Assembly (NCBI GenBank): GCA_963169645.1
Contig: CAUJCO010000012.1
Span: 186,001 to 250,000, forward strand
Length of the DNA stretch: 64,000 bases
Reading direction: 5' to 3'
Origin: Bacteroidota bacterium
Lineage (GTDB): Bacteria; Bacteroidota; Bacteroidia; Chitinophagales; JADIYW01
A program made the position numbers and the translations under genes. This document shows positions 44,191 to 53,075 of this stretch, one piece after another. A model generated the notes under the pieces. It made no database searches, was not told where the DNA came from, and saw only the letters and a program-made list of their open reading frames with translations. Positions within the stretch are counted from its first letter, which is position 1. Each line of letters starts with the position of its first letter.

Positions 44191-45498
44191 ATGAAATTAT
44201 ATTCCACTAAAAAAATAGCACCCGATGTGGACTTGAAAGAAGCCGTTTTAAAAGGACTTCCTGCTGATAATGGTTTGTATATGCCGTACGAAATAAAACC
44301 GATTGATGCTGCTTTTTGGGAAAATTTACCAACGTATTCATTTACGGAAATGGCATTTCATGTAGCCAAACATCTTATTGGTGCTGCTATCTCAGATGCA
44401 GATTTGAATATGATTATTCAGCGTGCATATAACTTTGATGCTCCTTTGGTAAAGGTTGGCGACTATAAAATAGTAGAATTATTTGATGGTCCTACGTTGG
44501 CATTCAAAGATTTTGGTGCACGTTTCATGGGCAGATTGATGGGCCATTTCTTAAAAGGAAATGACAAAGAAGTAAATATTTTAGTAGCAACTTCCGGCGA
44601 TACCGGCTCTGCAGTAGCACATGGTTTTTTAAATGTTGAAGGCATTAAAGTAACTATCTTATATCCGAAAGGAAAAGTAAGTGATATACAAGAAAAACAA
44701 TTTACTACCTTAGGTGCTAATATTACGGCAGTCGAAATTGACGGTACTTTTGACGATTGTCAAGCATTGGTAAAACAAGCTTTTTTAGATAAAACGTTGA
44801 ATGAAAAGTTGACTTTGTCATCTGCAAATTCCATAAATATAGCTCGTTTGATTCCGCAATCGTTCTATTATTTTTATGCATACAAACAAGTAGAAAATAA
44901 ATCATTACCATTGTATTTTTCGGTGCCATCCGGTAATTTTGGAAATCTAACAGCTGGCTTGTTCGCTAAAAAAATGGGCTTGCCAATTACTAAAATGATT
45001 GCAGCAAATAATTCAAATGCCATCTTTACACACTATCATAAATCCGGTATTTTTGAGCCACAACGTTCTGTGCAAACCATCTCCAATGCAATGGATGTAG
45101 GCAATCCGAGCAATTTTGCCCGTATGATGGATTTGTATAATAATGAGATTGAAAAAGTTCGTGCAGAAATAGCTGCTTATGCATTTAATGATGAGCAAAC
45201 AGCAACTTGCATAAAAAATGTTGCTGAAAAATATGCGTATGTTTTATGTCCGCACACTGCTGTTGGTTATTTAGGAATGGAAGCATTTGTTGCAGATAAC
45301 AACATCAATCCTGCCGAGTCCAATAATATTATTTTATCTACGGCACATCCGGTGAAATTTGGCGATGTGGTCGAACCGTTAATCGGTAAAAAGGTAGAGA
45401 TTCCGGAGCGTTTACAAAACATCATAAATGGAAAAAAATTATCCATTCCAATGGCTCCAGATTTTACTACATTTAAAGAATGGTTGTTGAATAAGTAA
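44191..45498 (+). CDS. thrC: Threonine synthase
   Basis: 435 residues, PLP fold type II. The PLP lysine lies in FDGPTLAFKDFGARF, the phosphate-binding glycine loop is ATSGDTGSAVAHGF, and VPSGNFGNLTAGL is also present. It converts O-phosphohomoserine to threonine. Last gene of the operon, 34 bp after thrB. Confidence 0.96.
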   Translation: MKLYSTKKIAPDVDLKEAVLKGLPADNGLYMPYEIKPIDAAFWENLPTYSFTEMAFHVAKHLIGAAISDADLNMIIQRAYNFDAPLVKVGDYKIVELFDGPTLAFKDFGARFMGRLMGHFLKGNDKEVNILVATSGDTGSAVAHGFLNVEGIKVTILYPKGKVSDIQEKQFTTLGANITAVEIDGTFDDCQALVKQAFLDKTLNEKLTLSSANSINIARLIPQSFYYFYAYKQVENKSLPLYFSVPSGNFGNLTAGLFAKKMGLPITKMIAANNSNAIFTHYHKSGIFEPQRSVQTISNAMDVGNPSNFARMMDLYNNEIEKVRAEIAAYAFNDEQTATCIKNVAEKYAYVLCPHTAVGYLGMEAFVADNNINPAESNNIILSTAHPVKFGDVVEPLIGKKVEIPERLQNIINGKKLSIPMAPDFTTFKEWLLNK

Positions 45499-45613
45499 TT
45501 CCTATTTTCAACCTAGTATAAATTTATTTTGCTACTTACGATAAAGTGTTTAGTAGATAGAACTACATTATTATAATTTTTTGTATTTTTAATAATGTAT
45601 AATCTATCATACC

Positions 45614-46852
45614 ATGCAACGATTTGTTTTATTAATTAGTATGCTATTTTTAGCTGCTTCCTCTTTCGCTCAAACAAGATATAAAGATGAGCTTTTTTCT
45701 ATTCAAAAATTTCACAATGTATTATACGGCAAAAACTATGATAGTAAAAATCAATTGACCGATTTATGGATGGATGTATATACGCCTACTTCAGATACAG
45801 CAACACATCGACCAATTATATTCTTTGTACATGGCGGCTCTTTTGTAGGCGGTGATAGACAAGACCAAGCCATCGATTCAACAGCTCGTTACTTTGCTAA
45901 AAAAGGCTACGTAACAGCCAATATTGAATACCGATTAGAACAAACCACTTTTATTGATCCAATTATAAATTTTGCAGATACGTATAATTGGCATCGTGCT
46001 ATTGCGCGTGCTACACAAGATTTAAAAGCAGCAATTCGTTATTTTAAACGCGATGTTATAGAAAATAATAATAGTTATGGTGTTGATACCAATCGCATTT
46101 ATATTTATGGTTCTTCTGCCGGAGCTATAGCTACCTTGCATGCTGTTTTTTTAGATGATACAATAGAGATGAATCCAGTTTTTAAAGCAGCGTATAAAGA
46201 TGTAGGCGGTTTAGATGGAAACAGTGGCAATCCAGGCCATTCGATGGATGGTATTCGTGCAGTTATTAGTAATAGCGGTGCTGTTTTTGATTTAAATTGC
46301 ATCAATAATAATACAAACATTGAGTATATAGGATTTCATCATACTGTCGATTTTACGGTTCCTTTTGATATTGGTTGTTTTGTTACAGTTGCTTGTTGGT
46401 TGGGAAATTATTATGGCGATAATAAAATATTTCCACGTATAAAAAATAATGGTACGTATGCAGAGTTTTATCCGATTGATAAGATTGGACATCCGGCAGA
46501 TCAAATCAATGATTCAGTAACATATAGCATGATATTGCAAAAAACAACGGATTTTTTATTTAGAAACTTACAACAAGATTTGGTTTCTGTCATAAAGAAA
46601 AATACAGTTGATGCTTTGGAGATTTACCCAAATCCATCCAACGGAAATTTTAATATTGTGCTTCCTAAAACACTTTCGAATCAGTTATTGAAAATGGATA
46701 TTGCAGACATTACCGGAAAAATTGTTTTCTCCAAAATGATGCTACCAAATGAATTTCATACAATGAATTTATCGCTAGAAAATGGAATGTATGTCGTTTC
46801 CCTTTTTGCTGAGGATCAAGTGTATGTTACTAAATTAAATGTTGTTAAATAA
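45614..46852 (+). CDS. Secreted alpha/beta-hydrolase (esterase) with T9SS C-terminal tail
   Basis: 412 residues. The signal peptide is MQRFVLLISMLFLAASSFAQ. The esterase domain (about 25-310) has the oxyanion motif HGGSFVGGDR and nucleophile elbow G166-S-S168-A-G; the catalytic His is probably in KIGHPADQ. Residues about 335-412 form a type A T9SS sorting domain (LEIYPNPSNGNFNIVLP..ITGKIVF..NLSLENGMYVVSL). It should be exported by the type IX system and fixed to the cell surface or released. The substrate could be carbohydrate esters or lipids. It shows that the organism has T9SS. Confidence 0.88.
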   Translation: MQRFVLLISMLFLAASSFAQTRYKDELFSIQKFHNVLYGKNYDSKNQLTDLWMDVYTPTSDTATHRPIIFFVHGGSFVGGDRQDQAIDSTARYFAKKGYVTANIEYRLEQTTFIDPIINFADTYNWHRAIARATQDLKAAIRYFKRDVIENNNSYGVDTNRIYIYGSSAGAIATLHAVFLDDTIEMNPVFKAAYKDVGGLDGNSGNPGHSMDGIRAVISNSGAVFDLNCINNNTNIEYIGFHHTVDFTVPFDIGCFVTVACWLGNYYGDNKIFPRIKNNGTYAEFYPIDKIGHPADQINDSVTYSMILQKTTDFLFRNLQQDLVSVIKKNTVDALEIYPNPSNGNFNIVLPKTLSNQLLKMDIADITGKIVFSKMMLPNEFHTMNLSLENGMYVVSLFAEDQVYVTKLNVVK

Positions 46853-46856
46853 GCAA

Positions 46857-47594
46857 TTATTTTTTGGAAGATGTTTCATTCCAATAGTAACTATCCGGAT
46901 AGTTTCGTTGTCCAAAAATAGCAGTACCTACACGAATGATAGTGGCACCTTCTTCAATTGCAATTTCCAAATCGCCACTCATGCCCATCGATAATTCCTT
47001 CATTTCAACATTTGGAATGGAACGTACTTGGATTTGTTGTTGTAAATTTTTGAGTGTTTTAAAACAAGCACGTACCTTTTCATCTTCACCACTAAAAATA
47101 CCAATCGTCATCAACCCTTTTATTTTTAGCGTAGATAGCGTTGCAATTTGTTCTACAAGTTCGATGGTTTTAGAAGGTTCAACACCAAATTTACTTACCT
47201 CATTCGATGTGTTAACTTGAATTAAAATATCAATGCTGCGATTGGTCGCCAATAAACGCTGATGTAATTTTTCTGCTAATTCTAATCGGTCAATAGATTG
47301 TATGCAAGCAACATCATACTTTAAAATATCTTTTATTTTGTTGCTTTGCAAGTGGCCAATAAAATGATGTGTATGCGGATGTATTTTTAGTGCATCATAT
47401 TTTTCTTTCAGTTCTTGAATTTTATTTTCACCAATTAAAGTAACACCACTTTCAAAAGCAGTAAGGATACGCTCTGCCGTAACTGTTTTAGTGGCAAGTA
47501 GTAAACGTACTTCTGCCGGATTTCTTCCTATTTTCTCACAGCATTTATGTATTCTGTTTTGGATGTTTTGTATTTGTTGTAATATGGAATGCAT
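46857..47594 (-). CDS. YggS/PROSC-family PLP homeostasis protein
   Basis: 245 residues from ATG 47594 (the open frame reaches a TTG at 47618; the ATG gives the expected MHSILQQIQNIQNRI). The PLP lysine is in LLLATKTV, followed by GENKIQELKEKY, HFIGHLQSNKIK and IGIFSGEDEKVRACF; MKELSMGMSGDLEIAIEEGATIIRVG is the conserved C-terminal block. A PLP-binding, non-enzymatic regulator of B6 and amino-acid balance in other bacteria. Confidence 0.92.
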   Translation of the reverse strand: MHSILQQIQNIQNRIHKCCEKIGRNPAEVRLLLATKTVTAERILTAFESGVTLIGENKIQELKEKYDALKIHPHTHHFIGHLQSNKIKDILKYDVACIQSIDRLELAEKLHQRLLATNRSIDILIQVNTSNEVSKFGVEPSKTIELVEQIATLSTLKIKGLMTIGIFSGEDEKVRACFKTLKNLQQQIQVRSIPNVEMKELSMGMSGDLEIAIEEGATIIRVGTAIFGQRNYPDSYYWNETSSKK

Positions 47595-47642
47595 GAATAC
47601 TTGTGTATTTTTTTGCAAAGTAACTAAATAAAATTGCTTGTT

Positions 47643-47999
47643 TTATTTCATTTTTTCAATGACTTCTTGTAAGATGATTGCATGGTTAATACGCATGTTT
47701 TTTGCAGCATATACTAATGTTACATTTTTTGCAGTTGCAATAAATTTTAATCGAGCTAATTCCTTTTTTTGTAGTTGCAATTCTGCTTTGTATAATTTTT
47801 TAAATTCCTCAAATTTTGCTGCATCATGATTAAACCATTTTCTTAATTCAGTAGATGGTGTAATCGTTTTATTCCATTCATCCAATTGTGCATCTGATTT
47901 TTTAATACCACGCGGCCAAAGTTTATCTACCAACACTCTATAACCATCTTCTTCATTTGGTGTCTCATAAATTCTTTTAATGCGTATTGCGAACTTCAT
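47643..47999 (-). CDS. DUF488 family protein
   Basis: 118 residues: IRIKRIYETPNEEDGYRVLVDKLWPRGI, LRKWFNHDAAKFEEFKKLYKAEL and NVTLVYAAKNMRINHAIIL, the recognised DUF488 signature. Function is uncertain; members occur near stress genes. It is a single gene, on the same strand as the YggS gene. Confidence 0.9.
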   Translation of the reverse strand: MKFAIRIKRIYETPNEEDGYRVLVDKLWPRGIKKSDAQLDEWNKTITPSTELRKWFNHDAAKFEEFKKLYKAELQLQKKELARLKFIATAKNVTLVYAAKNMRINHAIILQEVIEKMK

Positions 48000-48083
48000 A
48001 TTATTGTATTATATTTAGTTAAGTGAATACTAATATTTAGTAAATGTTTATTACTCAAAATTGTTTAATAAATTTTTGTAACT

Positions 48084-48127
48084 ATGACTAAAATCATAGA
48101 AGAATGAAAGAATTGAAACTAACTTTA
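48084..48127 (+). promoter_or_regulatory. Crp/Fnr-type dyad and promoter of the cytochrome c gene
   Basis: The inverted repeat CTATGA-N6-TCATAG (core ATGAC-TAAA-ATCAT, 48084-48097) lies 22 bases upstream of a near-consensus -7 element, TAACTTTA (48120-48127, one mismatch). The dyad would be centred near -41, the usual class II activator position. The Ric gene has the same core at the same spacing. Confidence 0.7.
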
Positions 48128-48145
48128 CCTCAATAAATTAATTAA

Positions 48146-48649
48146 ATGAAAATTATGAAAAAGCAACTAATTATCGCGTTAATGGTGGCATCGCCATTAT
48201 TTTATGTAGCTTGTTCCGGTGGAAAAACTGAATCAACTGAAACTACTACAACGGAGACAACAACTACGACCGAGCCAACAGAAGAAGCTGCAGGTGAATA
48301 TGATCCAACTCGTGGTGAAGGTAAATATGATTCATCGAATGTAACTTTAGGTGCATTGAATGCAGACATGGCAAAAAGTGGCAAATCTATTGCAGAAACG
48401 AAATGTTTTTCTTGCCATAAAACTACAGATGAAAGATTAGTTGGTCCGGGTTGGAAAGATGTAACAAAACGTAGAACTGCACACTGGTTAATGAACTTTA
48501 TTACAGATCCGGATCCGATGATTGATAAAGACCCGGAAGTACAAGCTCAATTAGAAACTTGCTTAGTTCGTATGCCAAACCAAAATTTAGCTGAAAAAGA
48601 AGCACGTGATATCCTAGAATTTATGCGTCAAAATGATGGAGTAAAATAA
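48146..48649 (+). CDS. Mono-haem cytochrome c lipoprotein
   Basis: 167 residues. The lipobox is YVACS (Cys23), followed by a Thr/Glu-rich tether (about 28-50) and a class I cytochrome c fold with C87-F-S-C90-H91 and axial Met in VRMPNQNLAE (M143). It is an outer- or inner-membrane-anchored periplasmic electron carrier. A second possible ATG lies at 48155 (MKKQL). Its Crp/Fnr-type site suggests induction with the nearby nitrosative or low-oxygen stress genes. It has its own terminator. Confidence 0.9.
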   Translation: MKIMKKQLIIALMVASPLFYVACSGGKTESTETTTTETTTTTEPTEEAAGEYDPTRGEGKYDSSNVTLGALNADMAKSGKSIAETKCFSCHKTTDERLVGPGWKDVTKRRTAHWLMNFITDPDPMIDKDPEVQAQLETCLVRMPNQNLAEKEARDILEFMRQNDGVK

Positions 48650-48687
48650 GACGAATTCTTAAAAAGATATTTTTTATTACCTGTTTA

Positions 48688-48716
48688 TGGCACTTCCTTT
48701 TGAAGTGCCATTTTTT
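48688..48716 (+). terminator. Intrinsic terminator after the cytochrome c gene
   Basis: A perfect 9-bp stem, TGGCACTTC/GAAGTGCCA, with loop CTTTT and a T6 tail. Confidence 0.9.
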
Positions 48717-48768
48717 ATACCTTTAATTTATTTATTAACTTTATACTTATGCTATTAATTGGATAACT

Positions 48769-49134
48769 ATGCAACAGGATATTTCTACTCGTGAAGACTT
48801 AGAGAAAATCATATCTCTATTTTATGATGCTGTAAAGCAGGATGATAGTCTTCAATATTTTTTTACAGAAGTAGTATCTGTAGATTGGAATACACATAAT
48901 AAGCGAATGGTTGATTTTTGGGACAATGCCTTGTTTTATTCCGGCAATTTTGATGGCAATCCTTTAGCCATTCATCGTACTTTAAATGCAAAATCACCTA
49001 CCACCAATGCACATTTTCATAGATGGATTCAACTGTTGAATCGTGTTATTGATGCACATTATAAAGGTGTGCATGCGGATATAATGAAGCAACAAGCGGC
49101 ATCCATCGCAGATGTAATGCAAAAGAAAATCTGA
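48769..49134 (+). CDS. Group III truncated haemoglobin
   Basis: 121 residues with the trHb III pattern: LEKIISLFYDAVKQDDSLQYFF, MVDFWDNALFYSGNFDGNPLAIH and AHFHRWIQLLNRVID, with the proximal His in the HFHRW segment. Such proteins bind O2 or NO. It converges with the membrane protein at 49135 (stops adjacent). A second trHb lies at 53072-53467. Confidence 0.88.
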   Translation: MQQDISTREDLEKIISLFYDAVKQDDSLQYFFTEVVSVDWNTHNKRMVDFWDNALFYSGNFDGNPLAIHRTLNAKSPTTNAHFHRWIQLLNRVIDAHYKGVHADIMKQQAASIADVMQKKI

Positions 49135-50358
49135 TTATTTTTTAGCTGCAAACGACTGTGAAAACACCATTAAAGTAGCACTCGTAAATAATACAACAGC
49201 AGCAAATAAAAGCAATTCATTTATTTTAGGAATAATCGTATAGGTGAAAGCTGCCATGCCTTGAAGTCCTAAAAATAGTTCATTTAATATTACTCCAATG
49301 AAAAATAATATTGCGGAGAAACCGGCAAATTTAGTTGGTGTGAAATACCCTTTGTAAAACCCAAATCCAATAATAAATAAACTATACACACCTAATAAAA
49401 CTAAGTGCAGATAAGCTATTACAATTGGTCTAAAACCAAAAACCAACGTACTCAATGATGGAATTACTGAGATAGTTTGTAAAATAAATTTAATACTTAA
49501 TGCCAAAATGGCTCCGTAAATAAAGATGGCAATCCAAGCCGGTTTTATATGCTCTAACATGTGTTTATGATACACACGGAATTTGAATAATAAATGAAAC
49601 CACGTTGCTAATTGTACCACCGTTGCAATTACCGTTATAATATAAATCCATAATGGTAATTTAGTCCACAACAAGGAAAGAAAAACGGTAAGGATGGATG
49701 TACCCATAAATATTTTAAAGTAGGTATGCATACTTCCGTATTCCTGTTTGGGTAATAACGTAATAGCTAATGCCATACATCCAAAGAAAAACCAACCGCT
49801 GTATTGGAAATGCAAATAGTAATAAATAGAACCTAAATATAAATTATGGTTCATGTTCTTAGATGCTAAAATATAAGCTAAATAAAAGGGTCCGATAGAA
49901 GATAATATATTTAATAACAAGCCACCTATTGCCCATTTTTTAGATGGATTGTCTGCCGGTAATTGCTTTGCATCTTTTATGAATATGAAAGTAAATATAA
50001 CAGCAATAAAGATAGTTAATGTTGAACACGTAATGGAAATCGCTTTGTATCCTTGCGCTGTAAAAGCAAACAGCATTCCAAATGACATAACCAAATTGCT
50101 AATGATTAATGTTTTATATTTTTTACGAACAGCATTACCTAAATGGTCTATTATTATCATCGCTAATCCACAATAAATGAAATGACTAATCCAACCACTA
50201 AATGCGAAATGGGAATGTGCATGCAATAAATTTTTTTGTTGAAAAAATGGAAACTCAAATGCAATTTTATATCGCATCATTGTACCGAATAATGCTACAA
50301 TAGCAAGGTTTATGAGACCCCATTTTATCCATTTATTAAATGATTTTGCCTGCTCCAT
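49135..50358 (-). CDS. Polytopic membrane protein with HAHSH motif (haem-copper oxidase I/NnrS-like)
   Basis: 407 residues with about 12 membrane helices. The second segment carries LLHAHSHFAFSGWISHF, a histidine cluster resembling that of single-subunit haem-copper-oxidase-like proteins and of NnrS (WHAHEM-type). Its exact family is unclear. It starts two bases after the Crp/Fnr gene stop, and the surrounding genes are for nitrosative or oxygen stress. It is therefore likely a membrane metalloprotein for NO or O2 handling (inference). Confidence 0.6.
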   Translation of the reverse strand: MEQAKSFNKWIKWGLINLAIVALFGTMMRYKIAFEFPFFQQKNLLHAHSHFAFSGWISHFIYCGLAMIIIDHLGNAVRKKYKTLIISNLVMSFGMLFAFTAQGYKAISITCSTLTIFIAVIFTFIFIKDAKQLPADNPSKKWAIGGLLLNILSSIGPFYLAYILASKNMNHNLYLGSIYYYLHFQYSGWFFFGCMALAITLLPKQEYGSMHTYFKIFMGTSILTVFLSLLWTKLPLWIYIITVIATVVQLATWFHLLFKFRVYHKHMLEHIKPAWIAIFIYGAILALSIKFILQTISVIPSLSTLVFGFRPIVIAYLHLVLLGVYSLFIIGFGFYKGYFTPTKFAGFSAILFFIGVILNELFLGLQGMAAFTYTIIPKINELLLFAAVVLFTSATLMVFSQSFAAKK

Positions 50359-50360
50359 GG

Positions 50361-50957
50361 TTAATAATATATTTTATGATTGATTAGTTTTACTTTGTTT
50401 TTTTTGTGCATACTTTTTATCGTTCGGATTACCGTTTCTACTCGCAAGCCGGTAATGTCGGCAATTTGTTGTCTTGTATAGGGTATGGCAATTTCTGCCA
50501 TTGTATTTTTATGGAATGTTTTTTTATGTTTATTTAAAAATTGATATATTTTCTCTTCCGGTGTATGGCTGACTAAAATTTGCGCATGTGCAGCATAATC
50601 ATACATACGCTCTGCTAAAGTATATATCATCTTCGTACAAATTTCGGGATATTCTTTTATAATTTCCAGAAATTTTTCTTTTCGCAAGCTGACTAACACA
50701 CAAGATTGCGTTGCTTGTGCAGAACTGAGATAAGGTTTGTCTAATAATAAAGATGGTTCACCAAAACTTTGTCCGGCTTTATAAATGCCTTGTATAAGCT
50801 CTTTCCCATTTTTATTAGAGGTGAAAATTTTCACCTCACCTTGTAAAATTTGATAATAGAATTTAGGTGTTTCCTCTTCTTTAAAGATATAAGCACCCTT
50901 TTCAATTTTTTTTGCGACACCGCCAAATGCTATTAGTATGCTATAATCAATATGCAT
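50361..50957 (-). CDS. Crp/Fnr-family transcriptional regulator
   Basis: 198 residues. The N-terminal cyclic-nucleotide-binding-type beta-roll includes EEETPKFYYQILQGEVKIF and KAGQSFGEPSLLLDKPYLSSAQA. The C-terminal winged HTH is PYTRQQIADITGLRVETVIRTIKSMHKKN. There are no clustered N-terminal cysteines, so it is not a 4Fe-4S Fnr; a haem-based or ligand-based NO/redox sensor like DNR is possible. It probably recognises the ATGAC-N4-ATCAT dyads upstream of the cytochrome c gene and ric (inference). First gene of a two-gene transcript with the HAHSH membrane protein. Confidence 0.92.
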   Translation of the reverse strand: MHIDYSILIAFGGVAKKIEKGAYIFKEEETPKFYYQILQGEVKIFTSNKNGKELIQGIYKAGQSFGEPSLLLDKPYLSSAQATQSCVLVSLRKEKFLEIIKEYPEICTKMIYTLAERMYDYAAHAQILVSHTPEEKIYQFLNKHKKTFHKNTMAEIAIPYTRQQIADITGLRVETVIRTIKSMHKKNKVKLINHKIYY

Positions 50958-51004
50958 TGGATTATTTTTAGAGAATGTCTTTGATAGGAGAATTAGGAAA
51001 AAGA

Positions 51005-51046
51005 AAAATCAGCCTATTAATTTTAATTAATATTTTGGCTGATTTT
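51005..51046 (-). terminator. Terminator-like hairpin downstream of the ric-azurin transcript
   Basis: AAAATCAGCC (51005-51014) pairs with GGCTGATTTT (51037-51046) and on the minus strand runs into TTTTTCTTTTTCC. It lies between the azurin-like gene and the Crp/Fnr gene. Confidence 0.6.
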
Positions 51047-51200
51047 CTGGACATAAAAAGAATTTATATTTTATAAAAGTTGGGTGACAAATCACGCTAA
51101 TAATTGAAATTATACGGTGTGTTTTTTTGGGATTTTATGTTTCTATTCTTTTAAAACTTGACGGATTATACGTGTTTTTTTAAACCGAATCAGCATGCAC

Positions 51201-51227
51201 CGATTGCAATAAAAGCTATTGCAATCG
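51201..51227 (-). terminator. Perfect 11-bp hairpin after the azurin-like gene
   Basis: CGATTGCAATA/TATTGCAATCG with a 5-base loop, 18 bp past the stop codon at 51246. There is no immediate T tract, so it may be a stabilising 3' hairpin rather than a full terminator. Nothing else is recognised in the gap 50958-51245 apart from this and the hairpin at 51005-51046. Confidence 0.55.
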
Positions 51228-51245
51228 ATGATACTGATGTGTAAA

Positions 51246-51752
51246 TTATTCTACAATAAAAGTTCCTTTCATCATAGCAGAGTGTCCTGGGAAAGAGCAC
51301 AAGAACTCATACGTACCTTTTGCAGGAGCCGGGAATTCTACTTGAGTAGATTCTCCACCACCAATTGTTTTAGTGTGTGCAATTACATCTTTCGCCATTG
51401 CAGTTGGAATATAATCATTGTCTTTTGCGTTGATTGCTTCTTTGGCAAAATTGTCTAAATTAACACCGGTAGCTAATAAAACAAAGTTGTGTCCCATTGC
51501 TGTGATAGGAGCAACACCTGTGTGGTTTAATGTAATTTTTACTGTTTGTCCTTCTTTTACATAAATTTCTGACACGTCAAATTTCATGTCATCACCAGCG
51601 TTTAATACTACTTCTGCTACTTTGCTATCAGCTTCTGCTGCCGGAGCTTCGGTAGTGGTTGTTTCTGTTTCAGTTCCTTCTGTTTTAGAACCATTGTTAC
51701 ATGCGGTTGCAAAAAATGCACCAATTGCGAATACTAAAAATAACTTTTTCAT
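51246..51752 (-). CDS. Azurin-like type 1 copper lipoprotein
   Basis: 168 residues. The lipobox is FFATAC (Cys18), followed by a Thr/Glu/Ala-rich tether (about 24-42) and a cupredoxin domain. The copper ligands are readable: H88 (MGHNF), C152, H157 and a Met at 160/161 (LCSFPGHSAMMKG). It is an electron carrier anchored in the periplasm. It lies 37 bp after ric on the same strand, so it is probably part of a ric-azurin operon under the Crp/Fnr-type site at 52580. Confidence 0.92.
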   Translation of the reverse strand: MKKLFLVFAIGAFFATACNNGSKTEGTETETTTTEAPAAEADSKVAEVVLNAGDDMKFDVSEIYVKEGQTVKITLNHTGVAPITAMGHNFVLLATGVNLDNFAKEAINAKDNDYIPTAMAKDVIAHTKTIGGGESTQVEFPAPAKGTYEFLCSFPGHSAMMKGTFIVE

Positions 51753-51789
51753 TTTTTAAAATTAGTTTGTTTATGAATGAATAAATAAA

Positions 51790-52515
51790 TTAAGCAACGG
51801 ATAATGTTTCTTCAAGTTTTATTGCTTTTGGAAACAAAATATTGTTTTCTAAATGGATGTGCATGTGTAAATCTTCTTCATATTCTTTCAATAAAGAGAA
51901 TGTAACTTTATAGGTATTACATGCATCTGCCGGTGGTGTGTAATTGTTGGTTAATTCAGCAATTTGTCTAAAGCGTTCACCTTCGGCGGTATGTTCGTGC
52001 ATCATCATTCCAATCGGGTTTTGAACGGTTCCGAATGGTGCTTGCACGGTTGAGTTATCTTGTTGTGCTTTCACCATTTTTCGAATGAAAGGAAACAAGA
52101 TTAATTCTTCTTTTTTCATGTGCATAGTAAGCTCACCGGAAGAATCTCTAAAAAGCTCAAATACGGTTACTAATTCAGGATGACGATCGCCATGTACTTT
52201 CATTATTTTTTCTAAGAAAGGCATAATTTCCTGAATTTTATTTTCTACATATCGATGATGTTTTTTCTCGATATAATCGGCTAATAAATCCAAAGGCCAG
52301 GTGTTGTAATCAATCGCAGTATTTTCTTGCTGTGCAGCAGCACTTTCTAATTGTGCAATTAAATTTTCTGTGTCAATATTTTTTAAGGCACACGCTTCAT
52401 CAATAGTGCGGTTTCCATTACAGCAAAAATCTATTTTATTTTGTTTGAAAACAGCTGCTGTTCTGTAATCTTTTGCTACTAATTCACTGATGATTGTTTG
52501 TTTCGAGATACTCAT
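51790..52515 (-). CDS. ric: Iron-sulfur cluster repair di-iron protein (RIC/ScdA/YtfE)
   Basis: 241 residues. The N-terminal DUF542 domain has DYRTAAVFKQNKIDFCCNGNRTIDEAC (vicinal C31-C32). The hemerythrin-like domain carries His/Glu ligands in HHRYVEN, HGDRHPEL, HMKKEE, MMHEH and HMHIHLEN. It repairs Fe-S clusters damaged by NO or H2O2. Its promoter (-7 TAATTTTG at 52550-52557) is preceded by a Crp/Fnr-type dyad. Co-transcribed with the azurin-like gene. Confidence 0.95.
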   Translation of the reverse strand: MSISKQTIISELVAKDYRTAAVFKQNKIDFCCNGNRTIDEACALKNIDTENLIAQLESAAAQQENTAIDYNTWPLDLLADYIEKKHHRYVENKIQEIMPFLEKIMKVHGDRHPELVTVFELFRDSSGELTMHMKKEELILFPFIRKMVKAQQDNSTVQAPFGTVQNPIGMMMHEHTAEGERFRQIAELTNNYTPPADACNTYKVTFSLLKEYEEDLHMHIHLENNILFPKAIKLEETLSVA

Positions 52516-52549
52516 TTTTATTAATTTAATGGTTGTAAAAAACCGTGTT

Positions 52550-52593
52550 CAAAATTATTATTTATTGTCTGCCACCGCGATGATATTTGTCAT
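52550..52593 (-). promoter_or_regulatory. Crp/Fnr-type dyad and promoter of ric
   Basis: On the minus strand, ATGAC-AAAT-ATCAT (52580-52593) stands 22 bases upstream of the exact -7 element TAATTTTG (52550-52557), placing the dyad near -41. Core sequence and spacing equal those before the cytochrome c gene. Confidence 0.75.
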
Positions 52594-52601
52594 GTTTGCA
52601 C

Positions 52602-53075
52602 TTAAAATTGTGTTAAACTTTTTCTGCAATAATCATTCTTTATTCTTTTTTTTAAGTGAATAAATCCGAATATAAATAGGAATCCAACTTTGATTACTTC
52701 CATGCCAACAAACCACCAATGTAGGGTTGAAGGTGTTGTTGTTGCTCCGCTTATAGCTAATTCGGCTCGTGCATCTAATGCAGGCAATAACCAAAATGTT
52801 TGTAAAAGCAGTAATACGATTGGAATTGCAAATAATATAGTTGATACTTGTTTAAAAGAATGCTTGCTTACTACAAGGTTTATACTTATTAATACAGCAA
52901 AAAACCATTCTGCTTTATTGAGTGCATTAAACACCAGTCGACCGATTCCTAATCCTAATGGTAAGGTAATTCCAGGTGCTTGAAATTTCAACCAAGATTC
53001 CATAAAACTAATGGCACATACAAATCCAACCCAAATAAAGGCTACTATGATTGATATGTAATACTTGTTTTTCAT
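52602..53075 (-). CDS. Four-helix membrane protein of unknown function in the NO-stress cluster
   Basis: 157 residues with four predicted helices (IIVAFIWVGFVCAISF, AEWFFAVLISINLVV, TILFAIPIVLLLLQTFWLLPAL, MEVIKVGFLFIFGFIHL). The WLKFQAPGITLPLGLGIGRLVF stretch is distinctive, and several conserved-looking polar residues lie near the membrane (ESW, RLVF, LDARAEL, LHWWF). It overlaps the trHb gene by 4 bp (ATGA), so it is in the rrf2-trHb transcript. I do not recognise the family. Confidence 0.65.
   Translation of the reverse strand: MKNKYYISIIVAFIWVGFVCAISFMESWLKFQAPGITLPLGLGIGRLVFNALNKAEWFFAVLISINLVVSKHSFKQVSTILFAIPIVLLLLQTFWLLPALDARAELAISGATTTPSTLHWWFVGMEVIKVGFLFIFGFIHLKKRIKNDYCRKSLTQF

Noticed and set aside
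51084..51095. GTGA-N4-TCAC palindrome upstream of the Crp/Fnr gene as its operator
   Set aside because: The spacer is 4 instead of the 6 needed for TGA-N6-TCA, and no -7 element fits at the usual distance.
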